The notes under the pieces: generated by a model | Seen by the model: the letters and a program-made list of their open reading frames with translations, nothing else | Database searches by the model: none | What the model was told of the DNA's origin: nothing | Shown: positions 53,251-63,944 of the stretch, piece after piece | Position numbering within the stretch: position 1 is the stretch's first letter | Layout of the letters: each line of letters starts with the position of its first letter | Position numbers and translations under genes: made by a program | From: Paraburkholderia phosphatilytica | Lineage (GTDB): Bacteria; Pseudomonadota; Gammaproteobacteria; Burkholderiales; Burkholderiaceae | Length of the DNA: 64,000 bases | Assembly: GCF_003443895.1 (NCBI RefSeq) | Contig: NZ_QQOA01000011.1 | Location: forward strand, 1 to 64,000 | Direction: 5' to 3'

Positions 53251-54600
53251 TTGGGACAGTCACACAAGGTAGCTGCCGGCCAGACGGCATCATCGGGCCG
53301 GTCCGCGCGCCATCACAGCCGCTGGGCCCAGCTCGCGATCGGCATTGTCTGCATGGGCCTCGTCGCGAACCTGCAGTACGCGTGGACGCTCTTCGTCGAG
53401 CCGATGAACGCGAAGCATCACTGGGGGCTCGCAGCGATCCAGACCGCGTTTTCGATCTTCATCGTCACCGAAACCTGGCTCGTGCCGGTTGAAGGCTGGC
53501 TCGTCGACCGCTTCGGTCCGCGCCCGGTCGTGATCGGCGGCGCGATGTGCGCGGGGCTCGGCTGGATTCTCGATGCCGTCGCGCCCAGCCTTCCGGTGCT
53601 GTACGTCGCGGCGTTGATCTCGGGCGTCGGCGCCGGCTGCGTGTACGGCACCTGCGTCGGCAACGCGCTCAAGTGGTTTCCGGACCGCCGCGGTCTCGCG
53701 GCCGGCCTGACGGCCGCCGGCTTCGGCGCCGGCGCCGCGCTCACCGTGATTCCGATCGCCGCGATGATCCAGCGTTCGGGCTACCAGCACACGCTGATCT
53801 TCTTCGGCCTGTTGCAGGGCGGCGTGATCCTGCTGCTCGCGACGCTCCTGATCCGTCCGAATCCGCCGGCGTTCGCACGCGGCGTGAAGCGCGTGGTCGC
53901 GACGAAGGTGGACTACACGACGGGCGAGATGATCCAGTCGCCGGTGTTCTGGGTGATGTACGCGATGTTCGTGTGCGTGGCCGCGGGCGGCATCATCGCG
54001 ACCGCGCAGATCGGGCCGATCGCGAAGGAATACGGCTTCGCGTCGATGCCGGTATCGTTCTTCGCGGCGACGCTGCCGCTCCTCACCGTCACGCTGTCGA
54101 TCAACAACGTCTGCAACGGCTTCACGCGTCCGCTGTGCGGTGCGATCTCGGATCGCATCGGCCGCGAGAACACGATGTTCATCACCTTCCTGGGTGAAGG
54201 GCTGGCGCTGCTCGGCCTGATGCACTTCGGCCACAACCCGTACCTGTTCATGACGTTCTCGGCGCTGATTTTCCTGTTCTACGGCGACATCTTCTCGAAC
54301 TTCCCGGCCACCTGCGCGGACACCTTCGGCGCGAAATACGCGGCCGGTAACGCGGGCACGCTGTACACGGCGAAGGGCACGGCGGCGCTGCTGGTGCCGA
54401 TCGCGTCGGTGCTGTCGGAACATGGCGGCTGGAACACGGTGTTCATCGCGGCGGCGTGCATCTCGATAGCGGGCAGCGTGTCGGCGAAATTCGTGCTCGC
54501 GCCGATGCGCCAGCGCTGGATCGAGCAATCGGCGAAGGACAGCGAGCAACTCGCGTTCGGCGGCGCGTTCGAACCGGCGCCGCTCGGGTCGAACGAGTGA
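53251..54600 (+). CDS. oxlT: Oxalate/formate MFS antiporter
   Basis: A 449-residue twelve-helix MFS protein resembling OxlT, which swaps oxalate for formate and thereby generates membrane potential. Landmarks: LQYAWTLFVEPMNAKHHW in helix 1-2, IFIVTETWLVPVEGWLVDRFGPRP, and GTLYTAKGTAALLVPIASVL, whose Lys matches the substrate-binding Lys of OxlT helix 11. The start is probably TTG 53251, preceded by GGAG. It is 16 bp before the GntR gene and about 1.1 kb before the catabolic genes. Confidence 0.92.
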   Translation: MGQSHKVAAGQTASSGRSARHHSRWAQLAIGIVCMGLVANLQYAWTLFVEPMNAKHHWGLAAIQTAFSIFIVTETWLVPVEGWLVDRFGPRPVVIGGAMCAGLGWILDAVAPSLPVLYVAALISGVGAGCVYGTCVGNALKWFPDRRGLAAGLTAAGFGAGAALTVIPIAAMIQRSGYQHTLIFFGLLQGGVILLLATLLIRPNPPAFARGVKRVVATKVDYTTGEMIQSPVFWVMYAMFVCVAAGGIIATAQIGPIAKEYGFASMPVSFFAATLPLLTVTLSINNVCNGFTRPLCGAISDRIGRENTMFITFLGEGLALLGLMHFGHNPYLFMTFSALIFLFYGDIFSNFPATCADTFGAKYAAGNAGTLYTAKGTAALLVPIASVLSEHGGWNTVFIAAACISIAGSVSAKFVLAPMRQRWIEQSAKDSEQLAFGGAFEPAPLGSNE

Positions 54601-54616
54601 CGGCACGAGCAACGCC

Positions 54617-55345
54617 ATGTCTTCGCCGATGAGCTCACCGTTCACGCGCGCGATGCCGCTGACACTGACGTTGCGGCCGATTCACGCGGGCGCGTCGCTG
54701 CGCGACCAGGCGTATGCGCGGCTCAGGCAGGCGATCGCGGAGGCGGACATCTACGGCTCGCGCGAAGCGATCCGGCTCGACGAGCGCAACCTGACGGAGG
54801 CGCTCGGCGTGAGCCGCACGCCGATCCGCGAAGCGATGACGTTGCTGGAGCAGGAGGGCTTCGTGCGCGCGGTGCCGCGGCGCGGCATCTTCATCCAGCG
54901 CAAGACGCGGCGCGAGATCGTCGAGATGATCCAGATGTGGGCCGCGCTCGAGAGCATGGCCGCGCGGCTCGCGACGCAGTACGCGACAGACGACGAGATC
55001 GCGGACCTGCGGCGTCTGTTCGACAATTTTCACGGCGAGTACCAGGCGCCGGCGCGCCATATCGAGGAGTACTCGGAGGCGAACATCGCGTTTCATCAGG
55101 CGCTCGTGCAGCTGTCGAAGTCGCAGATGATCGCGCGCACGATCCGCAACGTGTTCGCGCATGTGCGCGCAATCCGCAAGCTGACGATCTCGCAGAGCGA
55201 CCGCGCGTCGCGCTCGATCGGCGAGCACATGCGGATCATCGAGGCGCTCGAGGCGCGCGATACCGAAGGCGCCGAGCGCCTCGCGCGCGAGCACTCGCTG
55301 GAGCTCGCGGCGCACGTCGATGCGTGCTGCGATTTTCTCGACTGA
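54617..55345 (+). CDS. GntR-family regulator (FadR subfamily), probable oxalate regulator
   Basis: A 242-residue regulator. The winged helix spans residues 25-90 (LTEALGVSRTPIREAMTLLEQEGFV), followed by an all-helical FCD domain (EYSEANIAFHQALVQLSKSQMI with metal-type His positions). It lies between oxlT and oxc on the same strand. Its likely targets are the two TGTGTGATATA-type sites downstream. ATG 54617 given; 54653 (MPLTLTL) is an alternative. Confidence 0.87.
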   Translation: MSSPMSSPFTRAMPLTLTLRPIHAGASLRDQAYARLRQAIAEADIYGSREAIRLDERNLTEALGVSRTPIREAMTLLEQEGFVRAVPRRGIFIQRKTRREIVEMIQMWAALESMAARLATQYATDDEIADLRRLFDNFHGEYQAPARHIEEYSEANIAFHQALVQLSKSQMIARTIRNVFAHVRAIRKLTISQSDRASRSIGEHMRIIEALEARDTEGAERLAREHSLELAAHVDACCDFLD

Positions 55346-55724
55346 ACTGAACGTCTAAAGGAAGCGGAAGCTCGCTGCCGGCAGGAGTAAAGAAATAGGG
55401 ATCAGTGTTTGTGTGTATGTAATATATCACACACCAAATATTTTAATGGGATGTTTGCGGCAACGCAGCGAAGCCTCTAGTGAACCTTAGATACCTGAAG
55501 AGACGGAGCTTCTAGCGATCGAAACGACAAGAACAACGCAGTAGCAAGACGAAGTTTGTGCTGCAAAGCGTCATGAAACAGGGCCGCAAAAGCCGTTGAA
55601 AAAGTAACGTGTGTGATATACGGTATATCAGCGGTCGAACTGAAGTGACTCGCGATGCAGGTTCCGGGGCGACAGCCGACGCAAGACGCGCCCCCAACAG
55701 TGATAACGATCTGGAGATTGATGC
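55346..55724. promoter_or_regulatory. oxc promoter region with two matching operator-like sites
   Basis: An AT-rich region. It holds a perfect palindrome tgatatacggtatatca (55614-55630) preceded by gtg, and an inverted copy of the half site (aatatatcacacac) at 55421-55434. A possible promoter has TTGAAA at 55596-55601 with a -10 element inside the palindrome, so binding there would block transcription. The oxc ribosome site is GGAG at 55711-55714. Confidence 0.65.
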
Positions 55725-57476
55725 ATGTCCACCGCCGAAATCGCGCGCCCTGACCTGAACACGGCCGACGCAACCCAGCAGGCCCCCGCCACGACCGATG
55801 GCTTCCACCTCGTCGTCGATGCGTTGAAGCTCAACGACATCGATACGATCTTCGGCCTCGTCGGGATTCCGATCACCGATCTCGCGCGTCTCGCGCAGGC
55901 CGAGGGCATGCGCTTCATCGGCTTCCGTCACGAGCAGAACGCGGGCAACGCCGCCGCCGTGCACGGCTACATGACGCAGAAACCGGGCATCTGCCTGACG
56001 GTGTCCGCACCGGGCTTCCTGAACGGCCTGACGGCGCTCGCGAACGCGACCACCAACTGCTTCCCGATGATCCTGATCAGCGGCTCGAGCGAGCGCGAGA
56101 TCGTCGACCTGCAGCAGGGCGACTACGAAGAGATGGATCAGCTGAACGCCGCGAAGCCGTACGCGAAGGCCGCGTACCGCGTGCTGCACGCGGAAGACAT
56201 CGGTATCGGCATCGCGCGCGCGATTCGCGCTGCCGTGTCGGGCCGCCCGGGCGGCGTGTATCTCGACCTGCCGGCGAAGCTGCTCGCGCAGACCATCGAC
56301 GCGCAGAAGGGTCGCGAGTCGCTCATCAAGGTGGTCGACGCCGCGCCGCGCCAGCTGCCGTCGCCGGATTCGGTGCAGCGCGCACTCGACGTGATCCGCG
56401 GCGCGAAGCGTCCGCTGATCCTGCTCGGCAAGGGCGCCGCCTACGCGCAGGCCGACGCGCAGATCCGCGCGCTGGTGGAGAAGAGCGGGATTCCGTATCT
56501 GCCGATGTCGATGGCGAAGGGCCTGCTGCCCGACACGCATCCGCAGTGCGCGTCCGCCGCGCGTTCGTTCGTGCTGCAGGAATCGGACTGCGTGGTGCTG
56601 ATCGGCGCGCGCCTGAACTGGCTGCTCGCGCACGGCAAGGGCAAGACGTGGGGCAAGGATCCGAAGCGCTTCGTGCAGATCGACATCGCGCCGACCGAGA
56701 TCGACAGCAACGTCGCGATCGAGGCGCCAGTGATCGGCGACATCGGTTCGTGCGTGTCGGCGCTCGTCGCGGGCATCGGCGCGGGCTTCCCGACGCCGTC
56801 GGCGGAATGGCTCGGCGCGGTGAACGAACGCAAGAACACGAACCAGCAGAAGATGGCCGCGACGCTCGCGAAGAACCCGTCGCCGATGAACTTCCACAGC
56901 GCGCTGCGCGCGATCCGCGACGTGCTGAAGACGCGTCCCGACATCAATGTCGTCAACGAAGGCGCGAATACGCTCGACTACGCGCGCAGCATCATCGACA
57001 TGTACCAGCCGCGCAAGCGTTTCGATTCCGGCACGTGGGGAATCATGGGCATCGGCATGGGCTTCGCGATCGGCGCGGCGGTGACGAGCGGCACGCAGGT
57101 CGTGGCCATCGAAGGCGATAGCGCGTTCGGCTTCTCCGGCATGGAACTGGAAACGATCTGCCGCTACGACCTGCCGGTCTGCACGATCGTGTTCAACAAC
57201 AACGGCGTGTATCGCGGCACCGACGTGAACCCGACGGGCGGCAAGGAAGTCGCGCCGACCGTGTTCGTGAAGAACGCGCGCTACGACAAGATGATCGAGG
57301 CGTTCGGCGGCATCGGCTTCAACGCGAGCACGCCGGAAGAACTCACGGAAGCCCTGCAGGAAGCGATCCGCTCGGGCAAGCCGACCCTGATCAATGCCGT
57401 CATCGACGAATCGGCCGGCACGGAAAGCGGCCGGCTCACCAATCTGAATCCGCAAAGCGCGGCCATGAAAAAGTAA
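55725..57476 (+). CDS. oxc: Oxalyl-CoA decarboxylase
   Basis: A 583-residue thiamin-diphosphate enzyme converting oxalyl-CoA to formyl-CoA and CO2. The catalytic Glu is in [18 protein letters not shown]. The ThDP/Mg site is [22 protein letters not shown] followed by [29 protein letters not shown] is specific to Oxc within the ThDP family. frc follows after 37 bp. All catalytic residues that I can check are present. Confidence 0.97.
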   Translation: MSTAEIARPDLNTADATQQAPATTDGFHLVVDALKLNDIDTIFGLVGIPITDLARLAQAEGMRFIGFRHEQNAGNAAAVHGYMTQKPGICLTVSAPGFLNGLTALANATTNCFPMILISGSSEREIVDLQQGDYEEMDQLNAAKPYAKAAYRVLHAEDIGIGIARAIRAAVSGRPGGVYLDLPAKLLAQTIDAQKGRESLIKVVDAAPRQLPSPDSVQRALDVIRGAKRPLILLGKGAAYAQADAQIRALVEKSGIPYLPMSMAKGLLPDTHPQCASAARSFVLQESDCVVLIGARLNWLLAHGKGKTWGKDPKRFVQIDIAPTEIDSNVAIEAPVIGDIGSCVSALVAGIGAGFPTPSAEWLGAVNERKNTNQQKMAATLAKNPSPMNFHSALRAIRDVLKTRPDINVVNEGANTLDYARSIIDMYQPRKRFDSGTWGIMGIGMGFAIGAAVTSGTQVVAIEGDSAFGFSGMELETICRYDLPVCTIVFNNNGVYRGTDVNPTGGKEVAPTVFVKNARYDKMIEAFGGIGFNASTPEELTEALQEAIRSGKPTLINAVIDESAGTESGRLTNLNPQSAAMKK

Positions 57477-57513
57477 CGCTACCCAGGCTACCAGGCTAAT
57501 CAGGAGAACTCAA

Positions 57514-58767
57514 GTGAGCAACAAACCACTCGAAGGCATCAAGATCATCGACTTCACGCACGTCCAGGCCGGCCCCGCATGCACGCAGATGCTTGCATGG
57601 TTCGGCGCGGACGTGATCAAGGTGGAACGCCCGGGGTCCGGCGACGTGACGCGCAACCAGCTGCGCGACATCCCCGATGCCGACGCGCTCTACTTCACGA
57701 TGCTGAACAGCAACAAGCGGTCGCTGACGCTCGACACGAAGAAGCCGGAAGGCAAGGAAGTGCTCGAGAAGCTGATCCGCGAATCGGACGTGCTGGTCGA
57801 AAACTTCGGCCCGGGCGCGCTCGACCGGATGGGCTTCACGTGGGATTACATCCGCGACCTGAACCCGAAGATGATCGTCGCGTCGGTGAAGGGCTTTAGC
57901 GACGGCCACCACTACGACGACCTGAAGGTGTACGAGAACGTCGCGCAATGCGCGGGCGGCGCGGCTTCCACGACCGGCTTCTGGGACGGCCCGCCGACCA
58001 TCAGCGCGGCCGCGCTCGGCGACAGCAACACCGGCATGCACCTGGCAATCGGCATCCTGACCGCGATCATCGGCCGGCAGCAGACGGGCCGCGGCCAGCG
58101 CGTCGCCGTCTCGATGCAGGACAGCGTGATCAACCTGTGCCGCGTGAAGCTGCGCGACCAGCAGCGTCTCGACCGCGTCGGCTACCTGGAAGAGTATCCG
58201 CAGTATCCGCACGGCACGTTCAGCGACGTGGTGCCGCGCGGCGGCAATGCGGGCGGTGGCGGCCAGCCGGGCTGGGTGCTCAAGTGCAAGGGCTGGGAAA
58301 CGGATCCGAACGCGTACATCTACTTCACGATCCAGGGCCATGCATGGGAGCCGATCTGCCACGCGATCGGCAAGCCGGAGTGGGTCACCGATCCGAACTA
58401 CATGACGGCTCAGGCGCGCCAGCCGCACATCTTCGATATCTTCAACACGATCGAAGCGTGGCTTGCCGACAAGACGAAGTTCGAGGCAGTCGACATCCTG
58501 CGCAAGTTCGACATTCCGTGCGCGCCGGTGCTGACGATGAAGGAAATTGCCGAAGACGAATCGCTGCGCAAGAGCGGCACCATCGTCGAAGTGCCGCACA
58601 AGGCGCGCGGCACGTATCTGACGGTGGGCAGCCCGATCAAGTTCTCGGAACTGAAGCCGGAAATCACAGGTTCGCCGCTGCTCGGCGAGCACACGGACGA
58701 AGTGCTGGCGGAGCTGGGTTATAGCAGCGAACAGATTGCCAGCATGCACGAAGCGCGCGCAGTTTAA
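57514..58767 (+). CDS. frc: Formyl-CoA:oxalate CoA-transferase
   Basis: A 417-residue class III CoA-transferase moving CoA from formyl-CoA to oxalate. The N-terminus [20 protein letters not shown], the catalytic Asp in [12 protein letters not shown], and the glycine-rich loop [19 protein letters not shown] match Frc. The start codon is GTG with AGGAG upstream. With oxc it forms the oxalate degradation cycle, releasing formate. Confidence 0.97.
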   Translation: MSNKPLEGIKIIDFTHVQAGPACTQMLAWFGADVIKVERPGSGDVTRNQLRDIPDADALYFTMLNSNKRSLTLDTKKPEGKEVLEKLIRESDVLVENFGPGALDRMGFTWDYIRDLNPKMIVASVKGFSDGHHYDDLKVYENVAQCAGGAASTTGFWDGPPTISAAALGDSNTGMHLAIGILTAIIGRQQTGRGQRVAVSMQDSVINLCRVKLRDQQRLDRVGYLEEYPQYPHGTFSDVVPRGGNAGGGGQPGWVLKCKGWETDPNAYIYFTIQGHAWEPICHAIGKPEWVTDPNYMTAQARQPHIFDIFNTIEAWLADKTKFEAVDILRKFDIPCAPVLTMKEIAEDESLRKSGTIVEVPHKARGTYLTVGSPIKFSELKPEITGSPLLGEHTDEVLAELGYSSEQIASMHEARAV

Positions 58768-58783
58768 AGCGCAACCGCAGTAA

Positions 58784-58845
58784 AGTAGCAACGCACCAAA
58801 GCAGCAACGCACCAAAGCAGCAACGCAGCAACGCAGCAACGCAGT
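58784..58845. repeat. Short tandem repeats after frc
   Basis: A 16- to 17-bp unit (agcaacgcaccaaagc) occurs twice from about 58787, followed by three copies of a shorter unit agcaacgc. It lies in the gap between frc and the PAS gene. It may be a slippage-prone spacer; no function is evident. Confidence 0.7.
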
Positions 58846-59008
58846 ACCGCCGTCGCGCAGCCGCTGCGACCGCCGCCCGATCTCTCGCAGCAGCCGGGCG
58901 GCGGCGCGTTTCTCGGCCTGCGCGCGGCGCACCTGGCGTCTTCAGCCCACGCCGTGCGCAGTACCCGTACCCACCCGGCGCCAGCCATCCGGACGACGAC
59001 ACGACATC

Positions 59009-59437
59009 ATGACTACCCCAATCGACTACGAACAACTCGTCAACGCGATCGGCGATGCCGTCGTGATTTCGGATGCGAACGGCGCGATCACGCTGTGGAA
59101 CCCGGCCGCGGAGCGCCTGTTCGGCTTCACGCAGGAAGAAGCGCTCGGGCAGTCGCTCGACCTGATCATTCCCGAGCGGCTGCGTGGCCGCCATTGGGAT
59201 GGCTATCACAAGACCATGGCGACGGGCGAGACCCGTTATGGCCACGATCTCCTCAAAGTGCCTGCCGTCGACAAGGCAGGCCGCGCGATGTCGATCGCGT
59301 TTACCGTCGCGCTCTTGCGCTCGCCGCAAGGCGAAGTGACGGGCATCGTCGCGATCATCCGCGACGAGACGAGCCGTTTCGCCGAAGACCGTGCGCTGCG
59401 CAAGCGCGTCACGGAGCTGGAGGCGCGTCTCACCTGA
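59009..59437 (+). CDS. Single PAS-domain protein
   Basis: A 142-residue protein consisting of one PAS domain: YEQLVNAIGDAVVISDANGAITLWNPAAERLF, FGFTQEEALGQSLDLIIPERLRGRH and IAFTVALLRSPQGEVTGIVAIIRDETSRF (each seen in part). A coiled tail (RALRKRVTELEARL) follows. It has no kinase or GGDEF output, so it may modulate a partner. It lies between the oxalate genes and the FAH-like gene, all on one strand. Confidence 0.87.
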   Translation: MTTPIDYEQLVNAIGDAVVISDANGAITLWNPAAERLFGFTQEEALGQSLDLIIPERLRGRHWDGYHKTMATGETRYGHDLLKVPAVDKAGRAMSIAFTVALLRSPQGEVTGIVAIIRDETSRFAEDRALRKRVTELEARLT

Positions 59438-59641
59438 AGGACCGCGTTCGCGGCCGCGCCCGCGCTGACCGACCACGAGAAAACAGGATTCCGGACCTTG
59501 CGCGGCTCTGCGCGCGCAAGGCGGAGGCGGCTGCGCCTGCAGCCCCGCAAGCCCGCTGCCGCATCGGATGCGATGCCATGCAGCGAGGCGGGGGCGGCGC
59601 GTCCGCGTGTCAGGTATCGGGTTGACGAAGAGGGAATCATC

Positions 59642-60499
59642 ATGAGCTTGTGGATCCGCTATACGACCGGCCGCGACGGCCAGTATCGCGCCGGTTTCGG
59701 CGTGCTGGAAAACGGCGGCATCGCCGAATACGAAGGCGACATGTTCGATGCGCCGCGCGCCACCGGCCGCGTGATCGCGTTCGACGACGTGACGCCGCTC
59801 TCGCCGTGCGTGCCGAGCCGCATCGTCGCGCTCTGGAATAATTTTCACGCGCTGTCCGCGAAGCTCGGCAAGGCGCTGCCGAAGCACCCGCTGTTTCTGA
59901 TCAAGCCGTCGACGTCGCTTGCCGGACCCGGCGACATCGTCCAGCGCCCCGCGAGCTACGAAGGCAAGATCGTCTACGAAGGCGAACTCGGCATCGTGAT
60001 CGGCAAGCGCTGCAGCAACGTGAGCGTCGAAGACGCCGCGAACTACGTGTTCGGCTACACGTGCGTGAACGACGTGACCGCCGCCGATCTGCTGTTCGAG
60101 GACGCGAACTTCGCACAGTGGTGCCGCGCGAAAGGCTACGACACGTTCGGCTGCATCGGACCCGCGATCGCGACCGAGTTCGACTGGCGCAACACCCACG
60201 TCGTGACGACGCTCGATGGCGTCGAACGGCAGAACTATCCGCTCGCCGACATGGCGTTCCCGCCGCTCGAGCAGGTGAGCCGCATCTCTCGCGACATGAC
60301 GCTTTTGCCCGGCGACGTGATCGCCTGCGGCACGTCGCTCGGCGTCGGCTCGATGCGCGATGGCGCGACGGTCGCGGTGTCGATCGAAGGGATCGGCACG
60401 CTGACCAACCGCTTGTCCGACGCGAAGGCCGAGCCGCGCGTGCAGTCGCTCGTCAATACGCCTGCGGGATCGCTCGCGACGGCGGACGACGCACGCTGA
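59642..60499 (+). CDS. Fumarylacetoacetate hydrolase family protein
   Basis: A 285-residue FAH-fold enzyme. Metal-binding acidic residues are in YEGELGIVIGKRCSNV and FGYTCVNDVTAADLLFEDANFAQWCRAKGYDTFGCIGP (in parts), and the C-terminal GTSLGVGSMRDG loop is intact. Relatives are 2-keto-acid hydratases, decarboxylases or ureidoglycolate lyases. The substrate is open. It may be cotranscribed with pntAB 54 bp downstream. Confidence 0.87.
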   Translation: MSLWIRYTTGRDGQYRAGFGVLENGGIAEYEGDMFDAPRATGRVIAFDDVTPLSPCVPSRIVALWNNFHALSAKLGKALPKHPLFLIKPSTSLAGPGDIVQRPASYEGKIVYEGELGIVIGKRCSNVSVEDAANYVFGYTCVNDVTAADLLFEDANFAQWCRAKGYDTFGCIGPAIATEFDWRNTHVVTTLDGVERQNYPLADMAFPPLEQVSRISRDMTLLPGDVIACGTSLGVGSMRDGATVAVSIEGIGTLTNRLSDAKAEPRVQSLVNTPAGSLATADDAR

Positions 60500-60553
60500 G
60501 CCGGGTCATGCGCCACGCCGCACAGAATCCACCACACTAGAGCCAGACTCGCC

Positions 60554-62161
60554 ATGACCATGATGATTGGAGTGCCCCGGGAGCGATACCCGGGAGAGCG
60601 TCGTGTTGCCTTGACGCCTGAAACGACCGCACATCTGCTGAAGCTCGGCTTTGCCGTGACCGTCGAATCGCGCGCGGGCGAACGCGCCGCGTTCAGCGAC
60701 GACGCGTACCGCGCAGCCGGCGCGCAGATCGCCGCGGATACCAAAGCGCTGTACGCAACGGCGGACCTCGTCGTGAAAGTGCGCGCCCCGGCCGCCGACG
60801 AAACGCTCGACGAGATCGAGCTGCTGCGCGAAGGCACGACGCTCGTCAGCTTCATCTGGCCCGCGCAGAACGCCGCGCTGTTGCAGCGGCTTGCGCAGCG
60901 CAACGTCACCGTGCTCGCGATGGACTGCGTGCCGCGCATCTCGCGCGCGCAGAAGCTCGACGCGCTGAGCTCGATGGCGAACATGGCCGGCTATCGCGCG
61001 GTGATCGAGGCCGCGCATCAGTTCGGCCGCGGCTTCATGGGGCAGATCACGGCCGCCGGCAAGATCGCGCCGGCGAAGGTGATGGTGATCGGCGCGGGTG
61101 TGGCGGGGCTTGCCGCGATCGGCGCCGCGCGCAGCCTCGGCGCGATCGTGCGCGCGTTCGATACGCGGCCCGAAGTGCGTCAGCAGGTGGAAAGCATGGG
61201 CGCGGAATTCCTCGCGCTCGACTTCGAGGAAGACGGCAGCGGCGCGGGCGGCTACGCGAAGGAGATGAGCCCGGCGTTCATCGAGGCGGAGATGGCGCTC
61301 TTCCTGGCGCAGGCGAAGGAAGTCGACGTGATCGTGACGACCGCGCTGATTCCCGGCAAGCCGGCGCCGAAGCTGATTACCGCGGAGATGGTGCGGAGCA
61401 TGCGCCAGGGGAGCGTGATCGTCGACATGGCTGCGGAGCAGGGCGGTAACTGCGAGCTCACGCAGCCGGGCGTCGCCGCGAACGTGGAGGGCGTGACGAT
61501 CGTCGGCTATACGGACCTCGCGTCGCGGATGGCCACGCAGTCGAGCCAGCTCTACGGCACCAACGTGCGGCATCTGCTGACCGATCTCACGCCGCAGAAG
61601 GATGGCGAGATTGTCGTGAATCTCGACGACCAGGTGATCAACGGCGTGACCGTGATCCGCAACGGCGAACTTCGATGGCCACCGGCGAAGCCGCCCGTCG
61701 CGCCGAGCCCGCCGGTTGCGGCGGCATCGGCAGCAGCGAAGCCTTCGGCAACGCACGGCGCCGGCGCCGGCGTCAGCGCGGAAGCCGCCGCAGCGCAGAA
61801 ACGCAAAGCCGCATCGCTCGGCTTCGTCGGTCTCGCGATCGCCGCCGTGCTGATCGCGGCGCTCGGCGCGGTCGCGCCGCCCGCGTTCGTCGCGCACTTC
61901 ACCGTGTTCGTGCTGGCGATCTTCATCGGCTACCAGGTGGTGTGGAACGTGACGCCGGCGCTGCACACGCCGCTGATGAGCGTGACCAACGCGATCAGCG
62001 GCATCATCGTGACCGGCGCGCTGCTGCAGCTCGGCGCGCCCGGCACGCTCGTCGCGGTGCTCGCGGGGCTTGCGCTGCTGATCGCGACGGTCAACATCGC
62101 CGGCGGCTTCCTCGTGACGCAGCGAATGCTCAATATGTTCCAGCGCGGCCAGGGAGACTGA
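60554..62161 (+). CDS. pntA: NAD(P) transhydrogenase subunit alpha
   Basis: A 535-residue alpha subunit in the fused E. coli-like form: NAD-binding domain I (residues 1-380; [22 protein letters not shown] and [20 protein letters not shown]), then an Ala/Pro-rich linker (about 385-415) and four transmembrane helices (from [20 protein letters not shown]). With PntB it uses the proton gradient to drive hydride transfer from NADH to NADP. pntB starts 2 bp after its stop. Confidence 0.96.
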   Translation: MTMMIGVPRERYPGERRVALTPETTAHLLKLGFAVTVESRAGERAAFSDDAYRAAGAQIAADTKALYATADLVVKVRAPAADETLDEIELLREGTTLVSFIWPAQNAALLQRLAQRNVTVLAMDCVPRISRAQKLDALSSMANMAGYRAVIEAAHQFGRGFMGQITAAGKIAPAKVMVIGAGVAGLAAIGAARSLGAIVRAFDTRPEVRQQVESMGAEFLALDFEEDGSGAGGYAKEMSPAFIEAEMALFLAQAKEVDVIVTTALIPGKPAPKLITAEMVRSMRQGSVIVDMAAEQGGNCELTQPGVAANVEGVTIVGYTDLASRMATQSSQLYGTNVRHLLTDLTPQKDGEIVVNLDDQVINGVTVIRNGELRWPPAKPPVAPSPPVAAASAAAKPSATHGAGAGVSAEAAAAQKRKAASLGFVGLAIAAVLIAALGAVAPPAFVAHFTVFVLAIFIGYQVVWNVTPALHTPLMSVTNAISGIIVTGALLQLGAPGTLVAVLAGLALLIATVNIAGGFLVTQRMLNMFQRGQGD

Positions 62162-62162
62162 C

Positions 62163-63554
62163 ATGCAAAGCGGAATCAGCAGCATGGCGTATCTCGTCGC
62201 CAGCGCACTCTTCATCCTGAGCCTGCGAGGGCTCAGCCATCCCGCCACCGCGCGGCGCGGCAACCTCTACGGCGTGTCCGGCATGGCGATCGCGATCGTC
62301 ACGACGCTGTGGGTAGCGGGCGGCGCCGCGCTGCCCGTCGTGCTCGCGCTGATGGTGATCGGCGTCGTCGCGGGCGCGGTGCTGGCGCGGCGGGTGGAGA
62401 TGACGCAGATGCCGCAGCTCGTCGCGGCGTTGCACAGCTTCGTCGGTCTCGCGGCGGTGCTGGTGGCGATCGCGAGCTACCTGTCGCCGCTCGCGGCGCC
62501 GGGCGGCGCGGCGGAATCGATCCACGACGTCGAGATCTACCTCGGCGTGTTCATCGGCGCGGTGACGTTCACCGGCTCGATCGTCGCGTTCCTGAAGCTG
62601 CAGGGCGTGGTGGGCGGCAAGCCGCTGATGCTGCCGATGCGGCATACGCTGAATCTCGTCGGCGTGTTCGCGTGCATCGCGCTCGGCTATCTGTTCCTCA
62701 CCGCGAACGACCCGGGCGCCGGCATCGGGCCGTTGCTCACGATGACCGCGATCGCCGCGCTGCTCGGCGTGCATCTGGTGATGGCGATCGGCGGCGCGGA
62801 CATGCCGGTGGTCGTGTCGATGCTGAACAGCTACTCGGGCTGGGCCGCGGCCGCAACCGGCTTCATGCTCGGCAACGACCTGTTGATCGTGACCGGCGCG
62901 CTGGTCGGATCGAGCGGCGCGATTCTCAGCTACATCATGTGCCGCGCGATGAACCGCAGTTTTCTGTCGGTGATTCTCGGCGGCTTCGGCACCACCGCGG
63001 CGTCCACTGCGATGGCGATCGAAGGCGAAGTGCTGCCGGTGTCGGTCGATGAAGTCGGTTCGCTGCTGAAGGACGCGTCGCAGGTGATCATCGTGCCGGG
63101 CTACGGGATGGCGGTCGCGCAGGCGCAGGCGGCGATCAGCGAGATCACGCGCAAGCTGCGCGATAAGGGCGTGAAGGTGCGCTTCGGCATTCACCCGGTG
63201 GCGGGGCGGCTGCCTGGCCATATGAACGTGCTGCTCGCGGAAGCGAAGGTGCCGTACGACATCGTGCTCGAGATGGACGAGATCAACGAGGACTTCAGCG
63301 ATACCGACGTGGTGCTCGTGATCGGCGCGAACGACATCGTGAATCCGGCCGCCCTCGAAGATCCGGGCAGCCCGATCGCGGGCATGCCGGTGCTCGAGGT
63401 GTGGAAGGCGCGCACCGTAATCGTGTCGAAGCGCAGCATGGCGAGCGGCTATGCGGGCGTCGACAACCCGCTCTTCTACAAAGAGAACACGCGGATGCTG
63501 TTCGGCGACGCGAAGAGCAGCGTCGACGCACTGCTCGCGCAGCTGAGCGCCTGA
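62163..63554 (+). CDS. pntB: NAD(P) transhydrogenase subunit beta
   Basis: A 463-residue subunit with eight or nine N-terminal transmembrane helices (including [22 protein letters not shown]) and a C-terminal NADP-binding domain III ([46 protein letters not shown]). Length and order fit PntB. A small unknown gene follows after 57 bp. Confidence 0.96.
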   Translation: MQSGISSMAYLVASALFILSLRGLSHPATARRGNLYGVSGMAIAIVTTLWVAGGAALPVVLALMVIGVVAGAVLARRVEMTQMPQLVAALHSFVGLAAVLVAIASYLSPLAAPGGAAESIHDVEIYLGVFIGAVTFTGSIVAFLKLQGVVGGKPLMLPMRHTLNLVGVFACIALGYLFLTANDPGAGIGPLLTMTAIAALLGVHLVMAIGGADMPVVVSMLNSYSGWAAAATGFMLGNDLLIVTGALVGSSGAILSYIMCRAMNRSFLSVILGGFGTTAASTAMAIEGEVLPVSVDEVGSLLKDASQVIIVPGYGMAVAQAQAAISEITRKLRDKGVKVRFGIHPVAGRLPGHMNVLLAEAKVPYDIVLEMDEINEDFSDTDVVLVIGANDIVNPAALEDPGSPIAGMPVLEVWKARTVIVSKRSMASGYAGVDNPLFYKENTRMLFGDAKSSVDALLAQLSA

Positions 63555-63611
63555 CGGTTAGCGCTGGTCAGCGAACCCGCGAATCCGCGAACCATTCGGC
63601 CGGAGACTAAG

Positions 63612-63854
63612 ATGCACATCGAAACGCTTGGGCAATATCAACTCGTGCTGTCGGCGATGCAGTCGATCCAGAACGGCGGCTGGACCGCGTATGCGTCGGT
63701 GCGCTCGCTCGCGGCCGCCGCGGGGGATGACGCCGATATCCTGCCGTATCAGCGCATCGGCAACGACACGCTGTTCGCGAGCGAAGCGGCGGCGATCGCG
63801 GGCGCGCGCAGCGTCGCGCTGGAAGTGATCGCGCCGGGGATGCGTACGCAATGA
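63612..63854 (+). CDS. Small hypothetical protein after pntB
   Basis: An 80-residue protein that I do not recognise (MHIETLGQYQLVLSAMQSIQ, GDDADILPYQRIGNDTLFAS). Soluble, no signal. It lies at a short distance after pntB on the same strand, so may be the operon's last gene. Confidence 0.6.
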   Translation: MHIETLGQYQLVLSAMQSIQNGGWTAYASVRSLAAAAGDDADILPYQRIGNDTLFASEAAAIAGARSVALEVIAPGMRTQ

Positions 63855-63944
63855 GCGCATGCAATGAGCGCATGCGATAAGCGCACGCAGTAGCGCACGA
63901 AAGGACGCGCCGCCTCGCTCGCGCGGGCGGCGCGCCGCGGCAGG

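Noticed and set aside
55512..57455. A 647-residue open frame antisense to oxc
   Set aside because: The composition (Arg, His, Ala, Val) and mirror position to oxc codons mark it as a shadow; oxc has all catalytic motifs.
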